Assembly (NCBI GenBank): GCA_036279015.1
Contig: DASUJY010000088.1
Location: forward strand, 5,188-69,187
Length of the DNA stretch: 64,000 nt
Direction: 5' to 3'
Source: DATEOR01 sp036279015
GTDB lineage: Bacteria; Actinomycetota; Thermoleophilia; Gaiellales; Gaiellaceae
Position 1 is the stretch's first letter. Every line of letters starts with the position of its first letter. The notes under the pieces are model-generated. The model was not told where the DNA came from, did not search any database, and saw nothing but the letters and a program-made list of their open reading frames with translations. Of this stretch, positions 1 through 8,202 are shown piece after piece. Position numbers and translations under genes: made by a program.

Positions 1-760
1 AGCTCGTGCGGCCCTGCTCGTCGATGGCGCACACCTCGCCGTCGAGAACGCAGTTGGTGGTCCTCAGCGCGCGAGGGACAGCCCGGGCGATGTCCCCGAA
101 ACGCTCGGTGTAGTCCTGATCCTTGCGCGTGCGGAGCTCGGCATCGCCGTTCGTCACGTACGTGATCGTCCTGTATCCGTCCCATTTGGCCTCGTAGAGC
201 CAGCCCCGTCCCGTGGGGAGCTTCTCGGCCAGGGAGGCGAGCATGGGCGAGTAGCGCCGGTGCGCGCTCTCGGCCCCCTTCTTCCGCTTCGGAGGCGACT
301 CGTCTCGCTTGCGGATGAGGAGCCAGTTCTTCTCCTCCCCGGAGAGGTGGGCGGGCACGAGCGTCCAGACGCCCTGGAGCCGCTGGCCCTCGAGCCGGAC
401 GGTCAGGCCCCCGTCGCGCTTCTCCTCGAGCAGCTCGTAGGTGCCCGTGTCCCAGATCTCGACGGTGCCCGCGCCGTACTGCCCCTTGGGGATCTCACCC
501 TCGAAGCTCGCGTAGTCGAGCGGGTGGTCCTCGACGTGGACGGCGAGGTTGCGCTGCCCGGCCTCGAGCGGCACGCCCTTGGGCACCGCCCAGGAGAGGA
601 GGACGCCGTCCCGCTCGAGGCGAAAGTCGTAGTGGAGACGGCGGGCGTCGTGGCGCTGGACGACGAAGATCGGGCCCCGGGCCCGCTTGCGGCGGCCGCC
701 GAACGGCTCCGGGGTCTGCTTCCGGTCGCGCTTGCGCTCGTAGTCGCCGAGCTTCGCCAC
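1..760 (-). CDS. ligD: LigD-type ATP-dependent DNA ligase with N-terminal phosphoesterase domain, 3' end outside window
   Basis: About 253 residues are visible from a GTG at 760; the gene continues past base 1. Residues about 35-150 look like a LigD 3'-phosphoesterase domain (HDARRLHYDFRLE, then HVEDHPLDYASFEG). After a basic linker comes an ATP-dependent ligase domain with the nucleotidyl-lysine motif EAKWDGYR at about residue 190 (Lys192). This family seals breaks in non-homologous end joining, usually with Ku. No polymerase domain lies upstream, so the order here is phosphoesterase-ligase; a C-terminal polymerase domain cannot be excluded because the end is missing. No ku gene is in the window. 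Family assignment is firm; the full architecture is not. Confidence 0.88.
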   Translation of the reverse strand, partial: MAKLGDYERKRDRKQTPEPFGGRRKRARGPIFVVQRHDARRLHYDFRLERDGVLLSWAVPKGVPLEAGQRNLAVHVEDHPLDYASFEGEIPKGQYGAGTVEIWDTGTYELLEEKRDGGLTVRLEGQRLQGVWTLVPAHLSGEEKNWLLIRKRDESPPKRKKGAESAHRRYSPMLASLAEKLPTGRGWLYEAKWDGYRTITYVTNGDAELRTRKDQDYTERFGDIARAVPRALRTTNCVLDGEVCAIDEQGRTS

Positions 761-849
761 GGGCGTATGTTTATCCGACCGGACCGTGGGTAGAACGTCG
801 TCGCGAGAGGCTCCTTAGCGACTTCTCTGCCGACCAGGGGGGGTTGGCA

Positions 850-877
850 CTCGAGGCCGGTGCGAACCGGCCTCGAG
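850..877 (-). terminator. Perfect 12-bp hairpin downstream of accA
   Basis: CTCGAGGCCGGT (850-861) and ACCGGCCTCGAG (866-877) are perfect inverted repeats around a 4-base loop (GCGA on plus, TCGC on minus). It lies about 70 bp past the accA stop and before ligD, where the long fab-acc transcript would be expected to end. No T-run follows on either strand, so it could instead be a 3'-end stabilising hairpin. The structure is seen directly; the role is inferred. Confidence 0.5.
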
Positions 878-948
878 GCCTTGTGTAAAGGTCTTGTTGG
901 CACGGGGAAAACCCTGTGGATGCTGTGGGAAACAGCCCGCGGTACCGT

Positions 949-1893
949 CTATTCGAGGAAGATGCCCATGCGGCGGAACTTCTCGCGGCGCTCCCGCCTC
1001 CGCGCTGACGGATCCATCCCTTTCACGTCCTCGAGCGCGATTCCGAGCGCCTCGCCGAGGAGGCGCGCAGCCTCGTCGGGGTCCTCGTGGGCGCCGCCGG
1101 GAGGCTCGGGCACGATGCCGTCGATGACACCGAGCTCGAGACAATGGCTCGCGTCGGGCTTGAGCGCGGCGGCTGCTTTCTTCGCCTCGCCGGCGTCGCG
1201 CCAGAGAATCGAGGCGCAGCCTTCGGGCGTGATCACCGAGTAGATCGAGTTCTCCTGCATCAGCACGCGATCTGCGACAGCGAGGGCGACCGCGCCGCCC
1301 GAGCCGCCCTCGCCGATGATGCATGCGACGCTGGGGATGCCGAGTCGGATCATCTGAAGCTGGCACCTGGCCAGCCAGCCGCCCTGGCCATGCTGTTCGG
1401 CGTTGACGCCGGGGTAGGCGCCAAGCGTGTCGACGAGCGCGACGAGTGGAAAGTCGTGGCGGTCGGCGAGCTCCATCACCCGCATCGCCTTCCGGTAGCC
1501 CTCCGGATGGGCCATGCCGTAGTTGCGTTCGACCCGCTCGCGGATATCGCGCGCCTTCTGATGCCCGACGAGGGCGACCGTCCTGTCGCCCAGACGCCCC
1601 AGCCCGGCCACGATCGCCTTGTCGTCTGCGAGCGACCGGTCGCCGTGGAGCTCGATGAAGTCGTCGAAGAGCCGCTCGACGTAGTCGAGCGTGTACGGCC
1701 GGTCAGGATGGCGCGCCAGCTCGACTTCCTCCCAGACCTCGTCCGCGCTCGGCTCGGCGGCGATGCGCTCGATCTGATGCTGCAGCCGGGCCATCTCCCC
1801 GGAGACGCCGACGCCGCGCAGAAGTGGTAGCTCACGGAGCCTGGCGAGCCGCTCGCGAAGCCGAAGCTGCTCGAGCGCGCTCTCAGTTTCCAT
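949..1893 (-). CDS. accA: Acetyl-CoA carboxylase carboxyltransferase alpha subunit
   Basis: A 314-residue protein, normal length for AccA. With AccD it forms the carboxyltransferase half of acetyl-CoA carboxylase, moving the carboxyl group from carboxybiotin to acetyl-CoA to make malonyl-CoA. Typical AccA blocks are present: FDDFIELHGDRS, HPEGYRKAMRVMELADR, DTLGAYPG and the oxyanion-type GEGGSGGA loop. The ATG at 1893 overlaps the accD stop by 11 bp, implying translational coupling. It is the last gene of the minus-strand fab-acc operon. An upstream start at 2055 would add an Arg/Ser-rich out-of-family stretch read through accD in another frame, so it was rejected. Confidence 0.97.
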   Translation of the reverse strand: METESALEQLRLRERLARLRELPLLRGVGVSGEMARLQHQIERIAAEPSADEVWEEVELARHPDRPYTLDYVERLFDDFIELHGDRSLADDKAIVAGLGRLGDRTVALVGHQKARDIRERVERNYGMAHPEGYRKAMRVMELADRHDFPLVALVDTLGAYPGVNAEQHGQGGWLARCQLQMIRLGIPSVACIIGEGGSGGAVALAVADRVLMQENSIYSVITPEGCASILWRDAGEAKKAAAALKPDASHCLELGVIDGIVPEPPGGAHEDPDEAARLLGEALGIALEDVKGMDPSARRRERREKFRRMGIFLE

Positions 1894-2725
1894 TCGCGAA
1901 GAGCGCGAGCACGCGCCCCAGGTACGGCCGAAGCTCCGGTCTCGGGACGATCGCGTCCACGTGCCCGTGGCGGGCGTTCGACTCCGCCAGCCCGAAATCG
2001 TCCGGAAGCTTCTCCTTGATCGTCTGCTGCACGACGCGCGGACCGGTGAAGGCAAGCAGGGATCCGGGCTCTGCGAAGATCATGTCGCCGAGGCTGGCGA
2101 AGCTGGCGATCACGCCCGCGGTTGTCGGATTCGTCATCACGGAGATGAGCGGAACCGGCGTCTCGCGCAGCAGATCGACGGCAGCGACGGTCTTCGGCAG
2201 CTGCATGAGGGACAAAATCCCCTCCTGCATGCGCGCGCCGCCCGAGGCCGTGACGCAGACGAGCGGAACGCGTCGGCCCGCGGCGCGCTCGCACGCGCGG
2301 ACGAACTTCTCCCCGACCGCGCTCCCCATCGACCCGCCCATGAAGGCGAAGTCCATGACGGCCAGCTCGCACGGCCGGCGCTCGATCGCCGCGCCGCCGG
2401 CGATGAGCGCGTCGCCGAGGCCGGTCGCCACCTCGGCCTCTGCGATCCGCTCCGTGTAGGGCCGCAGGTCGAAGAAGCCGAGCGGGTCGGCGGAGCGCAG
2501 GTCGGTGTCCTGCTCCTCGAACGTCCCACGGTCGGCAAGCTGGTCGATCCGCCGCCGCGCGCGCACCGGGAAATGGTGGCCGCATTGCTGGCAGACCCAG
2601 AGCGTCGCGTCGAGCTCCTCGTCCCGGTAGTGGGAATGGCACGTCGGGCAGGTGTTGGGATGTTTCCCGGGCGGCTCGGGCTCGGGCCCGCGGTGCTCGA
2701 TCGAGACGTCGATCCGGCTCGCCAT
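1883..2725 (-). CDS. accD: Acetyl-CoA carboxylase carboxyltransferase beta subunit
   Basis: A 280-residue AccD with the N-terminal zinc ribbon (Cys26, Cys29, Cys45, Cys48) and the crotonase-like carboxyltransferase fold (ASGGARMQEGI, VMTNPTTAGVIASFA). It partners AccA in malonyl-CoA synthesis in the cytoplasm. It follows the arginase-like gene after 45 bp and overlaps accA by 11 bp. The biotin carboxylase and carrier protein (accC, accB) are not in the window and must be elsewhere. Confidence 0.97.
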   Translation of the reverse strand: MASRIDVSIEHRGPEPEPPGKHPNTCPTCHSHYRDEELDATLWVCQQCGHHFPVRARRRIDQLADRGTFEEQDTDLRSADPLGFFDLRPYTERIAEAEVATGLGDALIAGGAAIERRPCELAVMDFAFMGGSMGSAVGEKFVRACERAAGRRVPLVCVTASGGARMQEGILSLMQLPKTVAAVDLLRETPVPLISVMTNPTTAGVIASFASLGDMIFAEPGSLLAFTGPRVVQQTIKEKLPDDFGLAESNARHGHVDAIVPRPELRPYLGRVLALFANGN

Positions 2726-2770
2726 GATCGGCCTATCTTACGGGCTTGCCCGCGGCCGGCAGCAAGCGCC

Positions 2771-3556
2771 TCAGAGGCCGACGGCCGCGCAGAACCGGAG
2801 GAGGCCGGCGACGTTTCCAGGGTCGGCGACGAAGCCCGAGAACCCGAGGCCCGCCACGGGCTTCCGCGCTGCGACGTCGAGGAGGATTCCCTCCGCGGCC
2901 TCAGGCGTCAGTCCTCCGGGCTCGGGCATGTGCATCGAGATCCCACAATCGGGCTCGAGCACGTCGGCGTCGAAGGCGACGTACACAGCGTCCACCCCTT
3001 CGAGCGCGGCTTCGAGGCGCTCCTCGCCGAGGCGCAGGCCGCTCGCCGCGATGAACTCCTCCTCGGGCGGGTCGAGGCTTCTCGCCCCGACCAGGGCCAC
3101 GTCCTCCGCCTCGACCGTGCCCGAGTCGATCACCATGCGCAAAGGCATTCCCCAGAGGTTTCCGCTCGGTGAGGTCTCCGGAGTGTTCAGGTCTCCGTGT
3201 GCGTCGAGCCACACGATTCCGAGCCGGCCGACACGCGTGGCAAGCCCCTCGACCGCTCCCACGTGAGCGCAGCAGCACCCTCCGGCCACGAGCGGCCTGT
3301 CCGGCAGCGAGCAGGCGAGCGCGAGCGTCTGCTCCGTAAGCGTTTCCTCCTCGACGACGCCGGCTTCCGGGAAGGGGAGGTCGAGGAAGGCCGCTTCGAC
3401 CATCGGCTCCCCGTCGCTGCCCCAGGCACGCGGCACGCGGACGAGCCCGGCGCGAAACGTCCGTCCGCACGAATGGCACTCGTACTCCCCGCCTTCGAGA
3501 GCCACCGCGGTCAGCGTCCGGCAGTCGGGGCAGCGCGCCCGCAAGCTCGACACCAC
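2771..3556 (-). CDS. Arginase/ureohydrolase-fold protein with N-terminal zinc ribbon
   Basis: A 261-residue protein with two parts. Residues 9-30 form a Cys4 zinc ribbon (CPDC at 9-12, CHSC at 27-30). The rest is arginase fold: WLDAHGD (Asp118, His120, Asp122) and VAFDADVLEP (Asp196, Asp198) match two of the manganese-binding motifs. The third motif, normally GGDH or GGDC, is GGCCC at 92-96, so the usual Asp-His pair is Cys-Cys. Family members hydrolyse guanidino compounds; the altered site and added ribbon make the substrate uncertain and could mean a different metal. Start is GTG at 3556. It sits between a HAD gene and accD in the fatty-acid operon, which does not explain its role. Confidence 0.75.
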   Translation of the reverse strand: MVSSLRARCPDCRTLTAVALEGGEYECHSCGRTFRAGLVRVPRAWGSDGEPMVEAAFLDLPFPEAGVVEEETLTEQTLALACSLPDRPLVAGGCCCAHVGAVEGLATRVGRLGIVWLDAHGDLNTPETSPSGNLWGMPLRMVIDSGTVEAEDVALVGARSLDPPEEEFIAASGLRLGEERLEAALEGVDAVYVAFDADVLEPDCGISMHMPEPGGLTPEAAEGILLDVAARKPVAGLGFSGFVADPGNVAGLLRFCAAVGL

Positions 3557-3597
3557 TAGAGGTTAGCCTGCGGGCCGAGCAGCGGTCCGTTTCCTGC

Positions 3598-4257
3598 CTA
3601 CTCGGGGACGAGCTCCTCCAGGACGTCGGGGAGGCGCGAGAGGTCCCTGAGCTCCGCCGCGCGAGGCAGGTCGCTCCGCTCGCCGAGGCGGTTGATCCAG
3701 ACGGCTCGGAGGCCGAGGCGCTCTGCCGGAGCGATGTCGTGGAAGAGGCTCGCCGCCACGTGCACGTGCCGCTCGCGCTCGGCGCCGAAGCGCTCGAAGA
3801 ATCGCTCCCAGTGTCCAGGAGCGGGCTTGTAGGACCCGGCATCCCCGGCCGTCACCTGACCGTCGACCGGCACGCCGATCCGCTCGAGCGAGGCGGCGAG
3901 GAAGTCCGGATCGGTGTTCGAGAGCGGCACGATCTCGAACCCGCGCCCGCGGAGCTCCGCCAGCGCGCCCGGAACCTCCGGGAATGGTCGCCAGGAAGGC
4001 AGCGAGTCGCCGAGCGCGCCCTCGTCGCCGGGCGGCAGGCCCAGCCCCTCCTCGGAGGCAAGCAGCCCGAGCGTCTCCGTGAGGACCTCCCGATAGGGGA
4101 TAACCCGCCCCTCCTCGACCCGCGGCTCGAGCTCGTGGTAGCGCTCGAGCAGCCGCTCGGAGTCCTCGTCGGGCCAGATGCGCGCGAGCTCGCCGCGGAT
4201 CCCGCCGCGCCAGTCGATCAGCGTCCCGTAGACGTCGAATGTGGCCCATCTGGTCAT
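3598..4257 (-). CDS. HAD-superfamily hydrolase (haloacid dehalogenase-like)
   Basis: 219 residues from the ATG at 4257. HAD motif I is FDVYGTLIDW near the N-terminus, with its Asp the predicted nucleophile. Motif II is around PLSNTD, a conserved Lys lies in YKPAPGHWERFF, and the acidic motif is near HVAASLFHDI. The sequence resembles type II 2-haloacid dehalogenases more than sugar phosphatases, but the substrate cannot be read from sequence. It lies 13 bp after fabF and 41 bp before the arginase-like gene, so it is probably co-transcribed with the fatty-acid genes. Confidence 0.8.
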   Translation of the reverse strand: MTRWATFDVYGTLIDWRGGIRGELARIWPDEDSERLLERYHELEPRVEEGRVIPYREVLTETLGLLASEEGLGLPPGDEGALGDSLPSWRPFPEVPGALAELRGRGFEIVPLSNTDPDFLAASLERIGVPVDGQVTAGDAGSYKPAPGHWERFFERFGAERERHVHVAASLFHDIAPAERLGLRAVWINRLGERSDLPRAAELRDLSRLPDVLEELVPE

Positions 4258-4270
4258 CGAGAAATGAGCG

Positions 4271-5521
4271 TCAGCGAAACTTCTTGATGACCAAGCAGGC
4301 GTTGTGCCCCCCGAACCCGAAGTTGTTCGAGAGGGCGTACTCGGTCTCCCACTCCCGCGACTCGTTCGGGATGTAGTCGAGGTCGCATTCCGGGTCGGGG
4401 TACTCGTAGTTGATCGTCGGCGGGACCACGTCGCGCTGCACCGCGAAGATCGAGATGATCGCCTCGATCGCGCCGGAGGCGCCCAGGCAGTGCCCCGTGG
4501 CGCCCTTCGTCGAGGAGATCGGCGTCTTCCGCGCCTTCTCCTCGCCAAGGGCGATCTTGATCACGCGCGTCTCGCTCGCGTCCCCGATCGGCGTCGAGGT
4601 CCCGTGCGCGTTCACGTAGTCGATCTCGTCCGGCCCGATGCCGGCGTCGTCCATCGCCATCCGCATCGCGCGGGCCGGGTGGCGGCCGGTCGGGTCGGGC
4701 TCGGTGATGTGCTGCGCGTCCGAGGAGATGCCGTACCCGCCGAGCTCGGCGTAGATCTTGGCGCCGCGCTTGCGCGCGTGCTCGAGCTCCTCGAGGACGA
4801 TGATTCCGCCCGCCTCGCCCATCACGAACCCGTCGCGCTCCGCGTCGAAGGGCCGGCTCGCGCGCTCCGGGTCGTCGTTGCGCCGGGAGAGCGCGCGCAT
4901 CGCGCCGAAGCCGCCGATGCCGACCTTCGTGATCCCGGCCTCGGTGCCGCCGGCGAGCATGACATCCGCGCGTCCGAGGCGGATGTCGTCGAGCGCCTGG
5001 CCGATCGCCATGTTCGAGGCGGCGCACGCCGTGCACTCCGACCAGAGCGGCCCGCGGGTGCCGAGCTCCATCGAGACCCAGGCGGCGCCCATGTTCGGGA
5101 TGATCGCGGGGATCGAGAAGGGATTGATGCGATCGGGACCGCGCTCGAGCAGCTGGTCGTAGCAATCCTGGAATGCCTTCAGCCCGCCGATTCCGGTCGC
5201 GACCGAGGTCCCGGTGCGATCGGTCTCCGGCTCGATCTCGATGCCCGAGTCGGCCTCTGCCATGCGCGCGGCGGCGATGACCATCTGGGCGAAGCGGTCG
5301 ATCCGCCTCGCCTTCTTCGGCTCGAGCCACTTGGTCGGATCGAAGCCCTTTAGCTCACAGGCGAAGTGGACCGCGAACTCGGACGGATCGAATTGCTCGA
5401 TCGTCGCGGCGCCGCTCTTGCCGGCGGTCAGGTTCTCCCAGAAGGTCTCGGCGTCGTTTCCGAGCGGCGTGACGGCACCGACCCCGGTGACGACAACGCG
5501 TCTGCGTCCATTCGTGCTCAG
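4271..5521 (-). CDS. fabF: 3-oxoacyl-ACP synthase II (KAS II), probable CTG start
   Basis: Condensing enzyme that elongates acyl-ACP with malonyl-ACP. With the start at 5521 it is 416 residues, normal for FabF. The active-site Cys is in ECTACAAS (about Cys166) and the two catalytic His are in VNAHGTSTP (about 306) and STKGATGH (about 344). The N-terminal strand VVVTGVGAVTPLG is conserved in the family, but no ATG, GTG or TTG precedes it in frame. The candidate is CTG at 5521, preceded by AGGAGG at 5526-5531 with a 4-base spacer. The first in-frame ATG (5284) would delete 79 residues of the fold. fabG ends 8 bp upstream; no acpP lies between them. Confidence 0.93.
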   Translation of the reverse strand: MSTNGRRRVVVTGVGAVTPLGNDAETFWENLTAGKSGAATIEQFDPSEFAVHFACELKGFDPTKWLEPKKARRIDRFAQMVIAAARMAEADSGIEIEPETDRTGTSVATGIGGLKAFQDCYDQLLERGPDRINPFSIPAIIPNMGAAWVSMELGTRGPLWSECTACAASNMAIGQALDDIRLGRADVMLAGGTEAGITKVGIGGFGAMRALSRRNDDPERASRPFDAERDGFVMGEAGGIIVLEELEHARKRGAKIYAELGGYGISSDAQHITEPDPTGRHPARAMRMAMDDAGIGPDEIDYVNAHGTSTPIGDASETRVIKIALGEEKARKTPISSTKGATGHCLGASGAIEAIISIFAVQRDVVPPTINYEYPDPECDLDYIPNESREWETEYALSNNFGFGGHNACLVIKKFR

Positions 5522-5529
5522 AGTCCCTC

Positions 5530-6276
5530 CTACATCCCTAGGCCGCCGTCGACGAGCAGCACCTCGCCGGTGATGAACGCGGCCTCGTCGGAGCAGAGAA
5601 AGCGTACCGCACGCGCAACGTCCTCCGGCTCGCCGAGCCGGCCGAGTGCCGTGTTCGTGAGGATGAGCCCGCGCATCTCCTCCGAGATGACGTCGGTGAG
5701 CGCCGTCTTGATGTAGCCGGGGGCGATCACGTTCACGCGCACCCCGCGCGAGCCGAGCTCACGTGCGAGCGCCTTCGACATGCCGATGACCCCTGCCTTC
5801 GACGCCGAGTAGTTGGCCTGCCCCGGGTTTCCGTGCACGCCGACGACGCTCGACATGTTCACGATCGAGCCCGCCCGCCGCTTCAGCATCTTGCGCGCGA
5901 CGGCGCGGCACGTGTTGAACGGGCCCCGCAGGTTCGTCTCGATCACGGTCTCCCAGTCCTCGTCGCTCATGCGGGCGATCAGGGTGTCGCGCGTCACGCC
6001 CGCGTTGTTCACGAGCGCGTCGATCTCGCCGAGCTCCGACCCGACGCGCTCGACGAGGGCGACCGCCTCCTCCGGGACCGAGACGTCGGCCTGCATCGCG
6101 ACGCCTCCCGTCTCGCCGGCGATCGCATCCGCGGCCGCCTGGTCCGAGCGGTAGTTGACCGCCACCTTCGCGCCGGCCGCCGCCAGCTCGCGGACGATCG
6201 CCGCGCCGATCCCGCGCGATCCCCCGGTGACGAGGGCGACCTTCCCCTCGAGCGAGGCGAATGAGTTAGGCGGCAG
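5530..6276 (-). CDS. fabG: 3-oxoacyl-ACP reductase, probable CTG start
   Basis: NADPH-dependent short-chain reductase of type II fatty-acid synthesis. The family features are all present: nucleotide motif TGGSRGIG, NNAG, catalytic Ser and Tyr-x3-Lys in NMSSVVG and YSASK, and C-terminal GEVLLVDGG. The first in-frame standard start is a GTG at 6165, inside the Rossmann fold after the glycine motif, so it cannot be right. Upstream, between the conserved start and fabD codons, only CTG at 6276 fits; it has AGGAG 7 bases upstream and yields 248 residues, the usual FabG length. It overlaps the fabD end by 11 bp. Confidence 0.93.
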   Translation of the reverse strand: MPPNSFASLEGKVALVTGGSRGIGAAIVRELAAAGAKVAVNYRSDQAAADAIAGETGGVAMQADVSVPEEAVALVERVGSELGEIDALVNNAGVTRDTLIARMSDEDWETVIETNLRGPFNTCRAVARKMLKRRAGSIVNMSSVVGVHGNPGQANYSASKAGVIGMSKALARELGSRGVRVNVIAPGYIKTALTDVISEEMRGLILTNTALGRLGEPEDVARAVRFLCSDEAAFITGEVLLVDGGLGM

Positions 6277-7189
6277 AGAGCGTCTCCTGCAGCTTCGCGA
6301 GCGACTCCGGATCGCCGACGGACACCGTCCGGAGCGAGCGGTCGCAGCGGCGCAGCAGACCGCTCAGCACCTGCCCCGGCCCGATCTCGACGAAGGTCGA
6401 CACGCCCTGCTGGACGAGCTCGCGCACTGCCTGCGTCCACTTGACGGGGCCGGTGAGCTGCTCGACGAGCAGGCCGCCAAGCCGCTGGGCACCTTCGATC
6501 CGCGCCGTCACGGTCGACATGAACGGCGTCGCGGGAGCCGCGAAGCGGACGCTCTCGAGCGCCGGGCGGAGGCTCTCGGCCGCGCCCTCGACGAGCGGGC
6601 TGTGGAAGGCGCCGCTCACCCGCAGCTTGACCGTCTTCCGCGCGCCCCGAGCCGAGGCTTGCGCGACCAGCTCGTCGACGGCTCCGTTCTCGCCTGAGAC
6701 GACGACCTGGCCCGGGCAGTTGTAGTTGGCCGGCCAGACGCCCTCGATTCCGGCGCAGAGCTCCTCGACGACAGTGTCCTCGAGGCCGAGGACCGCGGCC
6801 ATCGCGCCCGGATGGCGGTCGGCGGCCGCGGCCATCGCCTGCCCGCGGGCCCGGACGAGGGCGATCGCGTCGCGGTCCGGGAGCGCGGCGGCGGCTGCGA
6901 GCGCCGAGTACTCACCGACCGAGTGACCGACGACAAAGTCGGGCTTTATCCCGATCGTCTCGACGGCGCGAAGGCAGGCGAGCGAGGTGGCCACGAGAGC
7001 GGGCTGCTGGACATCGGTCCGGGTCAACGCCTCGATTGGCCCCTCGAAGCAGATCTTCGCGACGTCGAAGCCGACGGCCTCCGAGGCCTCGTCGTAGACG
7101 GCGCGCGCCTCGGGGAAGCGCTCGGCGATCGCGCGCCCCATCCCCACGTCCTGCGAGCCCTGGCCGGGGAAGCAGAAGGCGAGCTTCAT
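6266..7189 (-). CDS. fabD: Malonyl-CoA:ACP transacylase
   Basis: 307 residues, standard length. It loads malonyl groups from CoA onto acyl carrier protein. Motifs seen: FPGQGSQ at the N-terminus, nucleophile Ser90 in GHSVGEY, and catalytic His196 in SGAFHSPL. The ATG at 7189 overlaps the fabH stop as ATGA, so the two genes are translationally coupled. Confidence 0.97.
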   Translation of the reverse strand: MKLAFCFPGQGSQDVGMGRAIAERFPEARAVYDEASEAVGFDVAKICFEGPIEALTRTDVQQPALVATSLACLRAVETIGIKPDFVVGHSVGEYSALAAAAALPDRDAIALVRARGQAMAAAADRHPGAMAAVLGLEDTVVEELCAGIEGVWPANYNCPGQVVVSGENGAVDELVAQASARGARKTVKLRVSGAFHSPLVEGAAESLRPALESVRFAAPATPFMSTVTARIEGAQRLGGLLVEQLTGPVKWTQAVRELVQQGVSTFVEIGPGQVLSGLLRRCDRSLRTVSVGDPESLAKLQETLSAA

Positions 7190-8199
7190 GCGCTTCCGTT
7201 TCCCCAGACCGTGTACGCCGACCCCCAGGTGAGCCCGGCGCCCATGCCCGTCATGAGGACGCGTGTCCCTGCGCCGAGCCGACCCTCACGCACCCCCTGC
7301 GCGAGGCAGAGCGGAATCGAGGCGGACGACGTGTTCCCGTAGCGATCGACGTTCACGAACACCTTCTCCTCCGGGATGCCGAGCTTCGACGCCGCGTGAT
7401 CGATGATGCGCTTGTTGGCCTGGTGGGGCACGTAGAGGTCGATTTCCTCGACCGTCAGCCCGACCTCGCCGAGGAGCTTCTCGGCGGAGGCGACGAGCAC
7501 TCGGGTCGCGAACTTGTAGACCTCGCGGCCGTTCATCTGGAGAAAGTGCATCTCCTGTGCGACGGTTTCGGCAGTCGAAGGGTTGCGCGAGCCTCCGGCC
7601 GGGATCGAGAGCTCCTTCCCGCCTTCGCCGTCGGAGCCGAGCTCGAAGCCGCGGAATCCTCCCTCCGCCACGCGCCCGAGCACGACGGCTCCGGCACCGT
7701 CGCCGAAGAGGACGCAGGTCGAGCGGTCGTGCCAGTTGATGATCTTCGAGAGCGTCTCGGTACCGACGACGAGCGCGTTCTCGACCAGGCCGCCCGCAAC
7801 CGTCCCGTAGGCCTGGGCGAGCGCGTACATGAAGCCCGTGCAGCCGGCGGAGAGGTCGTAGGCGGCCGCGTCCTCGGCGCCGAGCTCCGAGGCGAGGAGC
7901 GAGCCCGTGGACGGGAAGAACATGTCCGGCGTCACCGTGGCGACGACGACGAGATCGAGCTCGGCCGGGTCGACGCCCGCGTCCTCGAGGGCCTGGCGGG
8001 CGGCGGGAAGCGCAAGGTCGCTCGCTGCCTGGTCCGGGGCCGCGATGTGCCGCTCCTTGATCCCGGTCCGCTCGGTGATCCACTCGTCCGAGGTGTCGAC
8101 GAGCGAGGAAAGCTCGCCGTTGGTCATCACCCTCTCCGGGACGTAGGCACCGACTCCGGTGATCCCGATCGACCCGTTCTTCGAGACGTCGGCGAGCAC
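7186..8199 (-). CDS. fabH: 3-oxoacyl-ACP synthase III (KAS III)
   Basis: 337 residues from a GTG at 8199. It starts fatty-acid chains by condensing an acyl-CoA primer with malonyl-ACP. The catalytic triad is visible: Cys120 in DLSAGCTGF, His259 in VPHQANKRI and Asn289 in VDRYGNTSSAS. Primer specificity (acetyl or branched acyl) cannot be told from sequence alone. It lies 3 bp after fabZ and overlaps fabD by 4 bp. Confidence 0.97.
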   Translation of the reverse strand: MLADVSKNGSIGITGVGAYVPERVMTNGELSSLVDTSDEWITERTGIKERHIAAPDQAASDLALPAARQALEDAGVDPAELDLVVVATVTPDMFFPSTGSLLASELGAEDAAAYDLSAGCTGFMYALAQAYGTVAGGLVENALVVGTETLSKIINWHDRSTCVLFGDGAGAVVLGRVAEGGFRGFELGSDGEGGKELSIPAGGSRNPSTAETVAQEMHFLQMNGREVYKFATRVLVASAEKLLGEVGLTVEEIDLYVPHQANKRIIDHAASKLGIPEEKVFVNVDRYGNTSSASIPLCLAQGVREGRLGAGTRVLMTGMGAGLTWGSAYTVWGNGSA

Positions 8200-8202
8200 G
8201 GC

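Noticed and set aside
905..935. DnaA-box-like TGTGGATGC and TGTGGGAAA near the ligD-accA gap
   Set aside because: Weak matches, 24 kb from the origin, not clustered; probably chance.
5490..5511. ATG at 5511 as fabF start
   Set aside because: It is in a different frame from FabF and leads to unrelated short peptide.
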